Assembly (NCBI RefSeq): GCF_003086295.3 | Contig: NC_092046.1 | Location: 108,541,363-108,605,362, forward strand | DNA: 64,000 nt | Reading direction: 5' to 3' | DNA from: Arachis hypogaea | Lineage: Eukaryota; Streptophyta; Magnoliopsida; Fabales; Fabaceae | Shown here: in pieces, positions 42,171 to 53,287 of the stretch | How positions within the stretch are numbered: the stretch's first letter is position 1 | How the letters are laid out: each line of letters opens with the position of its first letter | The notes under the pieces: generated by a model | The model's input: the letters and a program-made list of their open reading frames with translations, nothing else | What the model was told of the DNA's origin: nothing | The model's database searches: none | Made by a program: the position numbers and the translations under genes

Positions 42171-43270
42171 CATTCCTTGTTCTTACTTTCTCTGTTTTGC
42201 GTTTTCTGTATTATGTGCTTATCTATGTTTGTGTCTTCATTACATGATCATTAGTAGTAGTAATTATGTCTTAAAGATATAAATGTCCTATGAATCCATC
42301 ACCTCTCTTAAATGAAAAATGTTTTAATTCAAAAGAACAAGAAGTACATGAGTTTCGAATTTATCCTTGAACTTAGTTTAATTATATTGATGTGGTGACA
42401 ATGCTTCTTGTTTTCTGAATGTATGCTTGAACAGTGCATATGTCTTTTGAAGTTGTTGTTTAAGAATGTTAAATATGTTGGCTCTTGAAAGAATGATGAC
42501 TAGGAGACATGTTATTCGATAATCTGAAAAATTATAAAAATGATTCTTGAAGCAAGAAAAAGCAGCAAAGAACAAAGCTTGCAGAAAAAAAAAATAGGCG
42601 AAAAAAAAATAGAAAGAAAAAGAAAAAGCAAGCAGAAAAAGCCAATAACCCTTAAAACCAAAAGGCAAGGGCAAATAAAAAGGATCCCAAGGCTTTGAGC
42701 ATCAGTGGATAGGAGGGCCTAAAGGAATAAAATCCTGGTCTAAGCGGCTAAACCAAGCTGTCCCTAACCATGTGCTTGTGGCGTGTAGGTGTCAAGTGAA
42801 AACTTGAGACTGAGCGGTTAAAGTCAAGGTCCAAAGCAAAAGAAGAGTGTGCTTAAGAACCCTGGACACCTCTAATTGGGGACTTTAGCAAAGCTGAGTC
42901 ACAATCTGAAAAGGTTCACCCAATTATGTGTCTGTGGCATTTATGTATCCAGTGGTAATACTGGAAAACAAAGTGCTTAGGGCCACGGCCAAGACTCATA
43001 AAGAAGCTGTGTTCAAGAATCATCATACTGAACTAGGAGAGTCAATAACACTATTCGAAATCTGAAGTTCCTATAGATGCCAATCATTCTGAACCTCAAT
43101 GGATAAAGTGAGATGCCAAAACTATTCAAGAGGCAAAAAGCTATAAGTCCCGCTCATATGATTGGAGCTCTGTTTCATTGATAGTTTGGAATTTATAGTA
43201 TATTCTCTTCTTTTTATCCTATTTGATTTTCAGTTGCTTGGGGACAAGCAACAATTTAAGTTTGGTGTTG
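42171..43270 (+). other. Element N module region before 3' LTR
   Basis: Non-coding. It holds a purine tract (about 42575-42645), then modules with CTTGTGGCGT/GTCAAGTGAAAACTTGAG (about 42772-42810) and TGTGGCATTTATGTATCC (about 42938). It ends with the PPT-type segment. Confidence 0.65.
43233..43270 (+). promoter_or_regulatory. RGGA hairpin and PPT-type motif, element N
   Basis: GTTGCTTG/CAAGCAAC stem with loop GGGA (43233-43252), then AATTTAAGTTTGGTGTTG ending exactly at the LTR start 43271. Confidence 0.7.
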
Positions 43271-44953
43271 TGATGAGCGGATAAGTTATACGCTTTTTGA
43301 CATTGTTTTTAGTATGTTTTTAGTAGGATCTAGTTACTTTTAGGGATGTTTTCATTAGTTTTTATGTTAAATTCACATTTCTGGACTTTACTATGAGTTT
43401 GTGTGTTTTTCTGTAATTTCAGGTATTTTCTGGCTGAAATTGAGGGACTTGAGCAAAAATCAGATTCAGAGGTTGAAAAAGGACTGCTGATGCTGTTGGA
43501 TTCTGACCTCCCTGCACTCAAAGTGGATTTTCTGGAGCTACAGAACTCGAAATGGCGCGATTCCAATTGCGTTAGAAAGTAGACATCCAGGGCTTTCCAG
43601 CAATATATAATAGTCCATACTTTGGCCAAGAATTGACGACGTAAACTGGCGTTCAACGCCAGCCTTCTGCCCAAATCTGGCGTCCAGCGCCAGAAAAGGA
43701 TCCAAAACCAGAGTTGAACGCCCAAACTGGCACAGAAACTGGCGTTCAACTCCACAAATGGCCTCTGCACGTGTAACACTCAAGCTCAAGCCCAAGCACA
43801 CACCAAGTGGGCCCCGGAAGTGGATTTGTACATCAATTACTTACTCATGTAAACCCTAGTAGCTAGTTTATTATAAATAGGACCTTTTACTATTGTATCA
43901 GGTATCTTTTGATCATCTTAGGATCTTTGGATTATCTTTGGACGTCTGGTTCTTAGATCAGAGGGGCTGGCCATCTCGGCCATGCCTGGACCTTCACTTA
44001 TGTATTTTCATACGGTAGAGTTTCTACACTCCATAGATTAAGGTGTGGAGCTCTGCTGTTCCTCAAAGATTAATGCAAAGTACTACTGTTTTCTATTCAA
44101 TTCATCTTATTTCGCTTCTAAGATACCCATTCGCACCCAAGAACGTGATGAAGGTGATGATTATGTGTGACGCTCATCATCCTTCTCCTTTACGAACGCG
44201 TGCCTGACAAACACCTCCGTTCTACATGAAATAAAGCTAGAATGAGTATCTCTTAGATCTCCTAACCAGAATCTTCGTGGCGTAAGCTAGAATGATGGCG
44301 GCATTCAAGAGAATCCGGAAGGTCTAAACCTTGTCTGTGGTATTCTGAGTAGGATTCAATGATTGAATGACTGTGACGAGCTTCAAACTCGCGAGTGTTG
44401 GGCGTTAGTGACAGACGCAAAAGGAGGGTGAATCCTATTCCAGCATGATCGAGAACCGACAGATGAATAGCCGTGCCGTGACAGGGTGCGTGAGCATATG
44501 ATTCACTGAGAGGAGGGGATGTAGCCACTGACAACGGTGATGCCCTTGCATACAGCCAGCCATGGAAAGGAGTAAGACTGATTGGATGAAGATAGCAGGA
44601 AAGCAGAGGTTCAGAGGAACGAAAAGCATCTCCATTCGCTTATCTGAAATCCCTGCCAATGAATCTACATAAGTATCTCTATCCCTTTTATTGTTTATTT
44701 TAATCTAATAAAGTATCATGTTTAAATCCGCCTGACTGAGATTTTCAAGGTGACCATAGCTTGCTTCATACCAACAATCTCCGTGGGATTCGACCCTTAC
44801 TCACGTAAGGTATTACTTGGACGACCCAGTGCACTTGCTGGTTAGTTGAACGGAGTTGTGTCCACACATAGAGCCACAATGAGGATTCAATACAATTATA
44901 TATTGTTAATCTCACACAAGCACAAAGAACATGGAACACAATTTCGTGCACCA
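43271..44953 (+). repeat. Element N 3' LTR
   Basis: 1,683 bp. About 14 single-base differences from the 5' LTR and no indel. The U5 hairpin is at 44795-44810. Confidence 0.93.
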
Positions 44954-46061
44954 ATAGACCAGAGGTTATAAAGTGTGGGAATACTTCCATTCAAAGAGAG
45001 CACGCATATTTTTACCTTTCAATGATTTAGATTTAGTTGAGAGGGAGATCTTCTCTCTCTCTTTTAGGATTTAGGATTTAGGATTTCTTCTTGTTTTAAG
45101 AGTAACTCTGGATCCCAGGTTTAATGTTCTTTTAGTATTACTTCTATTTATTTATTCCAACATTTGAATTGATTATTATAATTTGATTTATGAATTCTCT
45201 CATGTTACAGACTGTTATTTGAATTAATGATAATTGAGGTATTTTCAGTTTATGATTGTTCTCTTTGATTTAAGTTACCATTGCTTCCCATCTAAGGACC
45301 TCTTTATCATTCCAGCAATTTTACTTTTCCCCTTTTGGTTCTGGTTAAGAATTTAGTAACTCAACAGTTATTAAACTCAACATAATTGATAATCGTTATG
45401 TTGCTAATTGAGCTGAACTTAAATAATCCCAACCTTTTCTGAGGAAATAATTAGGATTCGAAAGTCAATTTAATTAGTCCCTTGACTTTCCTTTGCCCTG
45501 GTGAAGGTTGACCAAGTGGAGTTTAGATTCAACTTTCATCATTGTTGAGAGAGATAACTAAGTTGGACCTCTAATTTCTCTACCTTGCTAAAAGTCGCTT
45601 TACAGTTATTATTTATTCTTAATTGCCATTTAATTCACTCGTCATTTAAATTACTTGCTTCTCACCTTCTAAACCCCGATTACAACCTTTATAGCCAATA
45701 ATAAGAACATACTTCCTCGCAGTTCCTTGAGAAGACGACCCGAGGTTTGAATACTCGGTTAACAATTTTTAAAGGGGTTTGTTACTTGTGACATCCAACA
45801 CGTTTGTACGAAGAGATTTTTGCCGGTTTAGAAACTATATCTACAACGCAACCATTTCTATGAATTTCTTTACTGGTAGAAAACCCAACGTCAGTGCCCT
45901 ATAGATAAAATCCTTGGAAAATTTTATTATTTTGACTAAGCTTATTATGTATATATATGCAAACTAAGAAAATGTAACTAAAACTTCCTAAAAGACCTAA
46001 AAAATGAAATGCGAAAGTATTAGGATTAGAAATTGTCACCCAAAAATGCCGAGTGGTCGGA

Positions 46062-46102
46062 CGACCTCCCCACACTTAAAAGTTTGCACCGTCCTCGGTG
46101 CA
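46062..46102 (-). promoter_or_regulatory. Internal RGGA hairpin and PPT-like motif, element H
   Basis: Sense TGCACCG-AGGA-CGGTGCA (46085-46102), then AAACTTTTAAGTGTGGGGAGG. It is a full internal copy of the hairpin-PPT arrangement, distant from the LTR. Confidence 0.65.
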
Positions 46103-47309
46103 TTCAGAGATGAGCAAGGGGGTACGGCGACTACACGGGTTGCCACCTTTAGTTGGTGGTTCAACCGGCTGCTACGTGTTCTTTCTCCCGCTTTCATGTT
46201 TGCTTAAGATGACTCACCCATGAAAAATAGAAAATAGCACAGTAAAATGAGAAAATGCAGAAGCAAGGAAGCATAAATTGTTGGAATGAGGTAAAAACCA
46301 CTAGAATTGAGTGAGTGAATTAGTGTGACATTAAAAAAGAATAGTGTGTGAAGTCTAAGTTGCATGCGGTTTAGAAAACACACATTAGCATAGAGAGCTA
46401 TGTCACAATTACACAAAAGAAGCATGCACTTCACTCATTCTAGTGTGCTTGAAATACTTTAAAGTAACTTGTAGGTTAAGACAACCAAACAAGGAATGAA
46501 GAAGCATAAAAGCATTCAAGCAAAAATCAAGTAATTATGAATTGGATAATGAATGGACATTGATTGATGTGTAAGTAAACTTAGTTTACCAAATGAAATT
46601 AGAGCCCACACATCAAACAATGACACATATTGAAGTTTATTTGCAACACCTATGTGACATAAGGGGGTGCTATGGAACTTAAGAAAAAGAAGATAGAAGT
46701 GAAAATCAATTACATAGCAAGCATGGTCCAAAAAGCTTTAGAAAGCTCAAAAATGTGTCACTAGGTAAGCTTTTGATCCAATTTCACAATTCCATAAATC
46801 TCAATACATGAAATAGGTGACGTGAATAAGGATCAATCATAACAAGCATCACCTAAAAAAATGCATTGATGATACACCTAACAATGGATGATGAAATCAA
46901 ATCACATGATGGCCAAAACATGCAATTCAAAAGATTTAGAAAGCTTGAAGGTAATGTTATATGTACTTGGTATTCACAAAGGTTAAGCACGAATAGTTCA
47001 AAACCAAGTAACAACTTGTAATCTCAATAAAGAAATCCAACAATAAAAACTAACAACAATGATGTTAAAATAACATCTTATCGGTAATAAGCAGCAGTGG
47101 ATAGCAAACAAGATCAATGATCCAACACTTATAATAAAAAACAAAAAATTAAACAAAAATGAAACTAATGAACTAACTAAAAGAAATGGTGATATATGGT
47201 GATTGCTAGTGTTGGATGATGGTTGAAGGAGGGAAAGAAAAGAAGAGAAGAGAGAAGAATCGAAGAAATGGAAAGAAAATAAGAAAAGGTGAATGGTGAA
47301 ACAGGGCAG

Positions 47310-47580
47310 GGTCACACGTACACATGAGTTGCAGAAGTGAGCTGCGACGCGTATGCGTCAGCGACGAGCACGCGTGAGTGAAGAGAGATATAAGTGCCGC
47401 TTACGCATGGGGTGACGCGTACCAAGGATGGATTTTGTGCTAGAGGAACAATTCCAGCCCAAAACGCGTGTATCTCTCTGGAATTTGTAATGGCCCAGAA
47501 AATTTTGGATGTCACGCGTACGCGTAAGCAAGGTGTACGCATGAGTGGTCGAAAAGCTTGGGGTCACGCGTACGCGTGGC
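47310..47580. repeat. ACGCGTACGCGT palindrome island, element H internal
   Basis: Six or seven copies of variants of GTCACGCGTACGCGTG. J has the same island at about 54545-54860. The arginine- and threonine-rich frames over it are not genes. Confidence 0.75.
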
Positions 47581-47779
47581 ATGGTGCTCTGTTTTTAAAA
47601 ATTTTTTCAAGTTCTTGCACCAAACCAAGCATTCCAAACCACCAAACAGCTACCGAAACACCATAAAACCTTATTTAACATACTAGACTACTAATTAAAC
47701 TCAACTAACTAAACAAAACATGAAATTAAACTAATTTACCAATATGTACAAAAGAAAAAAATTGAAAAGAGTTTGCCAT

Positions 47780-47829
47780 GGTGGGGTGTCTTCCACCTAG
47801 CACTTTTGTTTATTGTCTTTAAGTTGGAC
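47780..47829 (-). promoter_or_regulatory. Twin-hairpin site, element H
   Basis: GGTGG/CCACC stem (47780-47797), good; the other stem (47815-47829) is only 3 bp here, against 7 bp in J. It is homologous in position to the J pair and decayed. Confidence 0.5.
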
Positions 47830-47932
47830 TTATGGGGAGCTCTTCATCAAGGTGGCTTGTGCTTGAATCTATTCTTGAACATTCACCAATACTTGGACTT
47901 CCAATAAGCTCCATCCTTCAAAATTAATATCT

Positions 47933-49539
47933 CTAAGCCTTGATGGAGTTCTTCACAAACCATGAGCTTCGAAAATTGATTTTTTTGTGTAATCTGAGAT
48001 CCCACACTTTGTTTTCACACCCGTCTTTAAATTGATCATGATTGTTCCCTCCAGGTGGTAGAAAAGCCAAATTCTCACTAAGGTACCAAACTATCCTCAT
48101 AAACCCATCCAATTGAGCACTAGTCCAACCTTTGCATCTATGCCTTGAAGCTTCAACCATAATGAGCCTAGATTTACAACGCCAACCACTAAACATCCTT
48201 CTCTTACGCTTCATTCCACAAAGCGTCCTAAGCTGGCCATCCGTCTCAAGCAAGCCAAATTTGAGTGGGATAATAGAGCTAAGAGTTATGAGTTTTACCC
48301 ACTCAAATGAAGGATTAGATGGTAACTTAGGTGAAGGGGTCTCCAATGATCTTGATAAAGCGAATCCCACTCCCGTCCATCCTCTTCTAAGGGTTTCCAC
48401 CACTTGACAAGATTCTTCAAGCTCTACCTCTTCCTCACCAATTTCTTCATGCTCTTCCCCATCACTAAAATCATAAATAGGAGGTTGAGTGAAATCTACC
48501 TCATCATCAATTCCATGTTCAATGGGGAAGGATCTATCAAGCTCAAAAGGATCATATGTTGATGCGGAATCATCATAGATAGGAGGACTTGTTGCTTGCT
48601 CCATTTCTTCCCCTTCTTCAATCACATCATGTCTTGGAGGTTGTGCACTATCCTCCTTAACATCACTTTCAAACTCCATGGAAGAAGGCTCTTCAACTTA
48701 AGATTCCTCTTTGCACTCAACATCTCCTAAACCCTCAACTACTCCTTCCTCTTTTTCAACAATCTCGGCTTCCTCCTCTTGTTGCACTTCTTGTCTCAAC
48801 TCCTTTTCTTCTTTTTGAAGTTCCAAATTCTCCTTCTCATTGTGCTCCTCAATTAATCCTCCACATTCAACAATGAGAGTGTCTTAGATACTTGAGCACA
48901 ATGATACCACGTGGTTCATCACTTTGGTTAAGCTAGCCACGAGTTTCCCTAGCATCTTTTGCTCTTCTTCTTGCTTTTGAAAACGAATTAGAAGTTCTTG
49001 TTGTTCTTGTATTACGGGTTGGAGAGATTGGTCCAATGAAGGTGGTGGTGGAAGAGAGGGTTCATTTTTTGAGGAAAAGGTATTGTAGTTGGAAGGTGGT
49101 TCATATTGGTGAAAGTCTTTGGGTGGTGTATATGGAATTTGTGGTTCATGGAAGAATTGGTGTTGGAATGGTGGTGGCTCTAGATATGGTTCATATGGTG
49201 GTTGGTATGGTGGATATGAGTTGGGATCATATGGAGGTGAATGGTGGTATGAGGCTTGTGACTATCGTGGTTGACAATGTTGCGGAGGGGGTTCATAAGC
49301 GTATGGTGATTGTGGTTGACAACCACAATGAGGGTCACCACCCACATTAGATTGGTATGCATCTTAGAGTGCTTCTAGCTCATAGTATATTGGTGGGGTT
49401 GTTTCCATGAAGGTTGATCAAATGCTTGATGTTCCTCCCACCTTTGATTCCCAAATCCTTGATGCACATCCTCATTGAAGTTTCCATTTCCTACAACATA
49501 GTTTGAACTAAACTCATAGCCAAATGGATGAGAATTCAT
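47933..49539 (-). pseudogene. Unknown ORF of element H (coiled-coil/acidic protein)
   Basis: I do not recognise the family. The minus-strand reading starts MNSHPFGYEFSS at 49539, shared with J. A Pro/Tyr/Gln-rich part, a Gln-rich coiled-coil segment (about 48950-49020) and an acidic Glu-rich part follow, broken by stops near 49375, 49265 and 48700. The last open piece (248 codons, 48679-47933) ends with a conserved block (SFEWVKLITLSSIIPLKFGL, LETDGQLRTLCGMKRKRR) shared with J. No gag core, zinc knuckle or protease motif is seen. Position after the PBS suggests a Gag-like or accessory role, which is inference. Confidence 0.65.
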
Positions 49540-49681
49540 AGTAGAAAAACAAAAACAAAAGGCAATAAGGAACAAAGGGATAAAATCTAACTACTAACTC
49601 AAACAAGCAAACAAACAAAAGAGCAAACTATTCACAATATTAACATATATACAATAACCAATAACAAGCCCACATTGCAAT

Positions 49682-49699
49682 TTTCCGACAACGGTGCCA
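49682..49699 (-). promoter_or_regulatory. Decayed primer binding site, element H
   Basis: It aligns to the tRNA-Asp PBS with four mismatches, all C-to-T or G-to-A, 6 nt from the 5' LTR. Confidence 0.8.
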
Positions 49700-49705
49700 A
49701 AAACT

Positions 49706-50916
49706 TGATGTGAGTATTTATACCAGTTCGGAATTTAACCAAATAATTTCGTTGTGAGCATAGTCCAAACCGATATTCGATCCTCAAATCAGTTTAATTT
49801 TTGGTTGTCACAAGTCCAACCCAATAAAAATAACCAAGAGACTAGAGTCAATGGAAATAATATTAACTAACAACCCTAGATCACCAATCTAAATTGGGTA
49901 TTAATGACTCAAGATTGCCTAATTTCTCTTTCCAAGCCGAGAATGCTCAAAAATCTACTCTAACATCCAACCAAGTATTTTGTCAAACACTTGGAAGGCA
50001 TAAAAGGAAAGTATCATAAATTGCAAGAAATATTAAAATCTACTACTACCCAATTGCAAGAAAATAACAATGACAACTCAAATAAGCAAGAAAAGAACAT
50101 AAAACCTCAAATTTCATTAAAAGAAATTAAAATCAACAAAAGTATTTATAAACTAAAAAGTGGCACAAAAGAAAAACTAACAAGAGGAACTAAGGAAATT
50201 AAAGGAAAATCAACATGGAAAAGTAAAGGAAACTAAATCAAAATAAGTAATTAACCTAAATCTAAAATAGAAATAAACTAAAAACCCTAATTTCTAGAGA
50301 GAAGAGAGAGCTTCTCTCTCTAGAACTAACCTAAGGCATGTTTTCTACACTCTAAATGCTCCCCCTTTGTCCAATCATCAATTCTGCATGAAATACCCTC
50401 AGAAACGAGTTGGATTTGGGCCTGGGAAGCTCAGAAATCGCCTCCAGTATTTCCACTTTAATGAGGTCACGTGCTGGCTGTGACACGTACGCATGGGTCA
50501 TGCGTACGCGTCGTCTGGCTTTTTCTTATCACACGTATGCGTCATGTCATGCGTACACGTCACCTTCGACGATGCACCTCTTTATGCGTATGCATCTGTC
50601 ACACGTGCGCGTCGCTCTAAGCACTCCAAATCCTTGTTTTTCCATGAATTCTCCACTTTGCATGCTTTTCTCTTCACTTATTCCATCCAATACTTGCCTT
50701 ATGAACCTGAAATCACTCAACAAATACATCAAAGCATCGAATGGAACTAAAGTGAATTAAATTTAGCTATTTAAAGGCTTAAAAATATGTTTTCACATTT
50801 AAGCACAAATTTAGGAGAAATTACAAAACCATGCTATTTCATTGAATAAATGTGAGAAAAGTTGATAAAATCTTCCAAATTAAGCACAAGATAAACCATA
50901 AAATTGGGGTTGATCA
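49706..50916 (-). repeat. Element H 5' LTR with internal deletion
   Basis: 1,211 bp. Relative to the left LTR about 340 bp is missing at 49831-49845, joined at an AGAG/GAGA microhomology. It lacks T. Its outer end GGTTGATCA meets the TSD TAACC. Confidence 0.87.
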
Positions 50917-50982
50917 TAACCCTTGAGACTGAACACTTAAAGTCGTGACCAATTGCTGTTACAGAGTATCCCTAAGGCTCTG
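50917..50982 (+). other. Element E fragment between H and J
   Basis: 66 bp of E module sequence (CTTGAGACTGAACACTTAAAG), collinear with N around 42801. It starts with the H TSD TAACC and ends with the J TSD CTCTG. Confidence 0.8.
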
Positions 50983-51743
50983 TCATGAAAGTAAAAATGG
51001 AAACATAAGGCAATTAACAAGAAAAACTAAGAAGATTAAGACAATAGAACAATAAAATATAAAGAGAGTTGAACTAAAAACAAGAATTAAAACTTGGATC
51101 TAAGGAAATTTAACCTAAACTGCCCTAAGTTCTAGAGAGCAGGGAGAGCTTCTCCCTTTAGAATTCTAACCTAAAACATGATGAATAACTATACTATGAC
51201 TACCCCCCCCCCAAATCACTTTCAATTCTTGGGTTCAAAAGCATTAGATATGAGTTGGATTTAGACCTCCTTGAGCTCAGAAATTGCCCCCAGCGTATTG
51301 CCTTTAATGAGGTCACGTGCCGCTTGTTACGCGTATGCATGGGTCACGCGTACGCGTCACTGGCAACTTTCCTTATCACGCGTACACGTCGCCTTGACGA
51401 TTTCCTTCTTCACGCGTGCACGTCAGTCACGCCTACGCGTCGCTTTGAATATTCCAAATCCTTATTTTCCATGAATTCTCCTTCTTGCATGCTTTTTTCT
51501 TCACTCCTTTGATCCATTCCTTGCCTTTTAACCCTGAATTCACTATCAAACATATCAAGGCATCGAGTGGAATGAAAGTGGATTAAATTTAACCAATTAA
51601 AGGCCTAAAAAGTATGTTTTTAACCATTAGGCACAATTAGGATAATTTCATGAAATCATGTTATTTCATTGAATAAATGTGAGATAAGTTGATAAAATCC
51701 CCTAAATTCAACACAAGATAAACCACAAAATTAGGGTTTATCA
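50983..51743 (-). repeat. Element J 3' LTR, truncated
   Basis: 761 bp, aligning to 57794-58554 of the 5' LTR. The U5-side half is gone; the break lies within one base of the TSD. It carries an ACGCGTACGCGT-type island (about 51312-51450) and a C10 tract near 51204. Confidence 0.85.
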
Positions 51744-51780
51744 AACCTCTCCAAACTTAAACTAAGCATGTCCTCATGCT
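51744..51780 (-). promoter_or_regulatory. RGGA hairpin and polypurine tract, element J
   Basis: Sense AGCATG-AGGA-CATGCT (51765-51780), then TAGTTTAAGTTTGGAGAGGTT directly before the LTR. Confidence 0.75.
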
Positions 51781-53251
51781 AAACCAAGAAAGATAAGAAA
51801 TGGGGTATGAACATTTATTCAATGCAAATAAACTATATGCACCTATCTACATGCATGCAACTAAGTGCAAAATGCTTCTACCTACTTGGTTAAAAGTAAA
51901 TCAATCTCCAAGAACACATATGAACATGTAAGGCTAATGTAGCATGATGATTCATGAGTTCCACCAATTCAAATACCAAAATGAAGTATAAATAAACTTT
52001 GCAAGAAGAAAGCTCGTAAAAGCAGGGAACAAGGAATTGAGCATCGAACCCTCACCGAAAGTGTATCCGCTCTAGTCGCTCAAGTGTATAGGGTTGATTC
52101 ACTCGATTCTCCTCTAATCATGTTTTCCAAGATTTGTTTTTCATCTAACAATCAACAATTATTCAATGCATGCATACATTTATCATGAGGACTTATCCAT
52201 AGGTTGTGATGGGGCTAAGGTCAAGGCAAGGATGCATATGGTCAAGTGAGCTTGAAATTTGAATCTTTGATTAACCTAAGCTCTCACCTAACACATATAA
52301 CAACCTAAAAAATTCTAACACAATACCTAGCTACCCATGATTCTCACTTTTTCACACACTCATGAATTCTCTTTTTTATCACAACACATATGCATTGTTA
52401 TTATTACTTTACTTTGGGGCATTTTGTCCTCTTTTTATTGCTTTCTTTTTTTCTTTTTTTTTTTCTTTTATTTCTTTTTATTTTTTCTTTTATTTTTCAT
52501 TTTTTTCAAACTAAAGTGTGTACAAGGGTGTCAATGCATATGGTTTACATAATTAATACATGATGTGTGTACCTAATTTCCAAAATCTCAACAAAAATAT
52601 AAAAACACACTTTTTATCCTAACCGATATTCCCAAGTTTTTCCACCCTTGAATGACACACACTCTCACTAGCCTAAGCTAATCAAAGATTCAAATTAAGA
52701 ACATTTATTGTTTTCCTCTTTAAGGCTATTAATGTGCTAAATTAAAGAACAAAAAGGGTTTAACATAGACTCAAAATTGGTTAACAAAGGTGGATAAAAG
52801 GGGTAAGGCCATTTGGGTAAGTGAGCTAAATGAAACAACGGCCTTAATCATATAATTGCATGTATACATAGAATAATGGACATAAAGAATCAAACAAATC
52901 AAAGATTATAATCATAGAAAGAGAATAATACACACAAGAAGGGAAATAGTGGTTATATGATGCAACCACACAATTAGGCTCAAAACTCACATGCTTATGT
53001 ATTCTTAGCTCAAAAACATGTTCCACAATGTATAATTCAAGCAAGTTTAATGAATTTTTATTTTTTTACTCAAATCAATGAGGATGCCCTATAGATAAAT
53101 TTTTTGGAAGATTTCGTTATTTTGACTAAGCTTATTATATATATGCAAACTAAGAAAATGCAACCAAAATTTCTAAAAGACCTAGAAATGAAATGCAAAA
53201 GTGTTGGGATTAGAAATTCATCACCCAAAAATGCCGATTGGTCAGACGACC

Positions 53252-53287
53252 TTCCCACACTTAAGAGTTTGCACCATCCTCGGTGCA
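53252..53287 (-). promoter_or_regulatory. Internal RGGA hairpin and PPT-like motif, element J
   Basis: Sense TGCACCG-AGGA-TGGTGCA (53270-53287), a G-T pair replacing the G-C of H, then AACTCTTAAGTGTGGGAAGG. Confidence 0.65.

Larger units (their letters stand above)
35194..44953 (+). mobile_element. Element N, young FIDEL/Feral-like non-autonomous retrotransposon
   Basis: 9,760 bp. Two LTRs of exactly 1,683 bp (35194-36876, 43271-44953), perfect TSD ATAGA (35189-35193, 44954-44958), tRNA-Asp PBS, intact gag-protease ORF, twin hairpins, palindrome island, deleted ORF2 with a tRNA-Cys fragment, purine tract and PPT-type motif. By eye the LTRs differ at about 14 sites (0.8%), so it is recent. 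No RT, RNase H or integrase is present, so it needs a helper such as an autonomous FIDEL-like element. Confidence 0.93.
34670..45893 (+). mobile_element. Solo LTR I, split by element N
   Basis: The pieces 34670-35193 and 44954-45893 form a solo LTR of about 1,459 bp, TGATAAACCC to CCCAACGTCA, with perfect TSD GTGCC (34665-34669, 45894-45898). The motif AGACGACCCGAGG (about 45733) marks its plus-strand U5. It carries a CGCGATCG/CGCGACCGCG palindrome island at 34975-35110. Related to F by ends and U5. The paralogous site in J (53090-53100, ATGCCCTATAG) is empty, which confirms the insertion point. Confidence 0.88.
45894..47932 (-). other. Element H internal region, non-coding part
   Basis: From the I insertion to the H ORF. 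It contains an internal RGGA hairpin with PPT-like motif (46062-46102), a palindrome island of ACGCGTACGCGT type (about 47310-47580), and the twin-hairpin site (47780-47829). The rest shows no coding sequence. Confidence 0.6.
31601..50916 (-). mobile_element. Element H, Tat-like non-autonomous retrotransposon
   Basis: 3' LTR 31601-33344, decayed tRNA-Asp PBS 49682-49699, 5' LTR 49706-50916, and perfect TSD TAACC at 31596-31600 and 50917-50921. Sense LTRs start TGATAAACCCCAATTT (TGATCAACC in the right copy). The internal part has one broken ORF of unknown function and no gag core, RT or integrase. It contains solo LTR I, and within that element N; T sits in its 3' LTR. J is a close relative, giving an empty-site comparison. 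Confidence 0.88.

Noticed and set aside
47312..47582. Arg/Thr/Tyr-rich ORFs over 47310-47670 and 54415-54995
   Set aside because: They are translations of the ACGCGTACGCGT palindrome islands in several frames on both strands.
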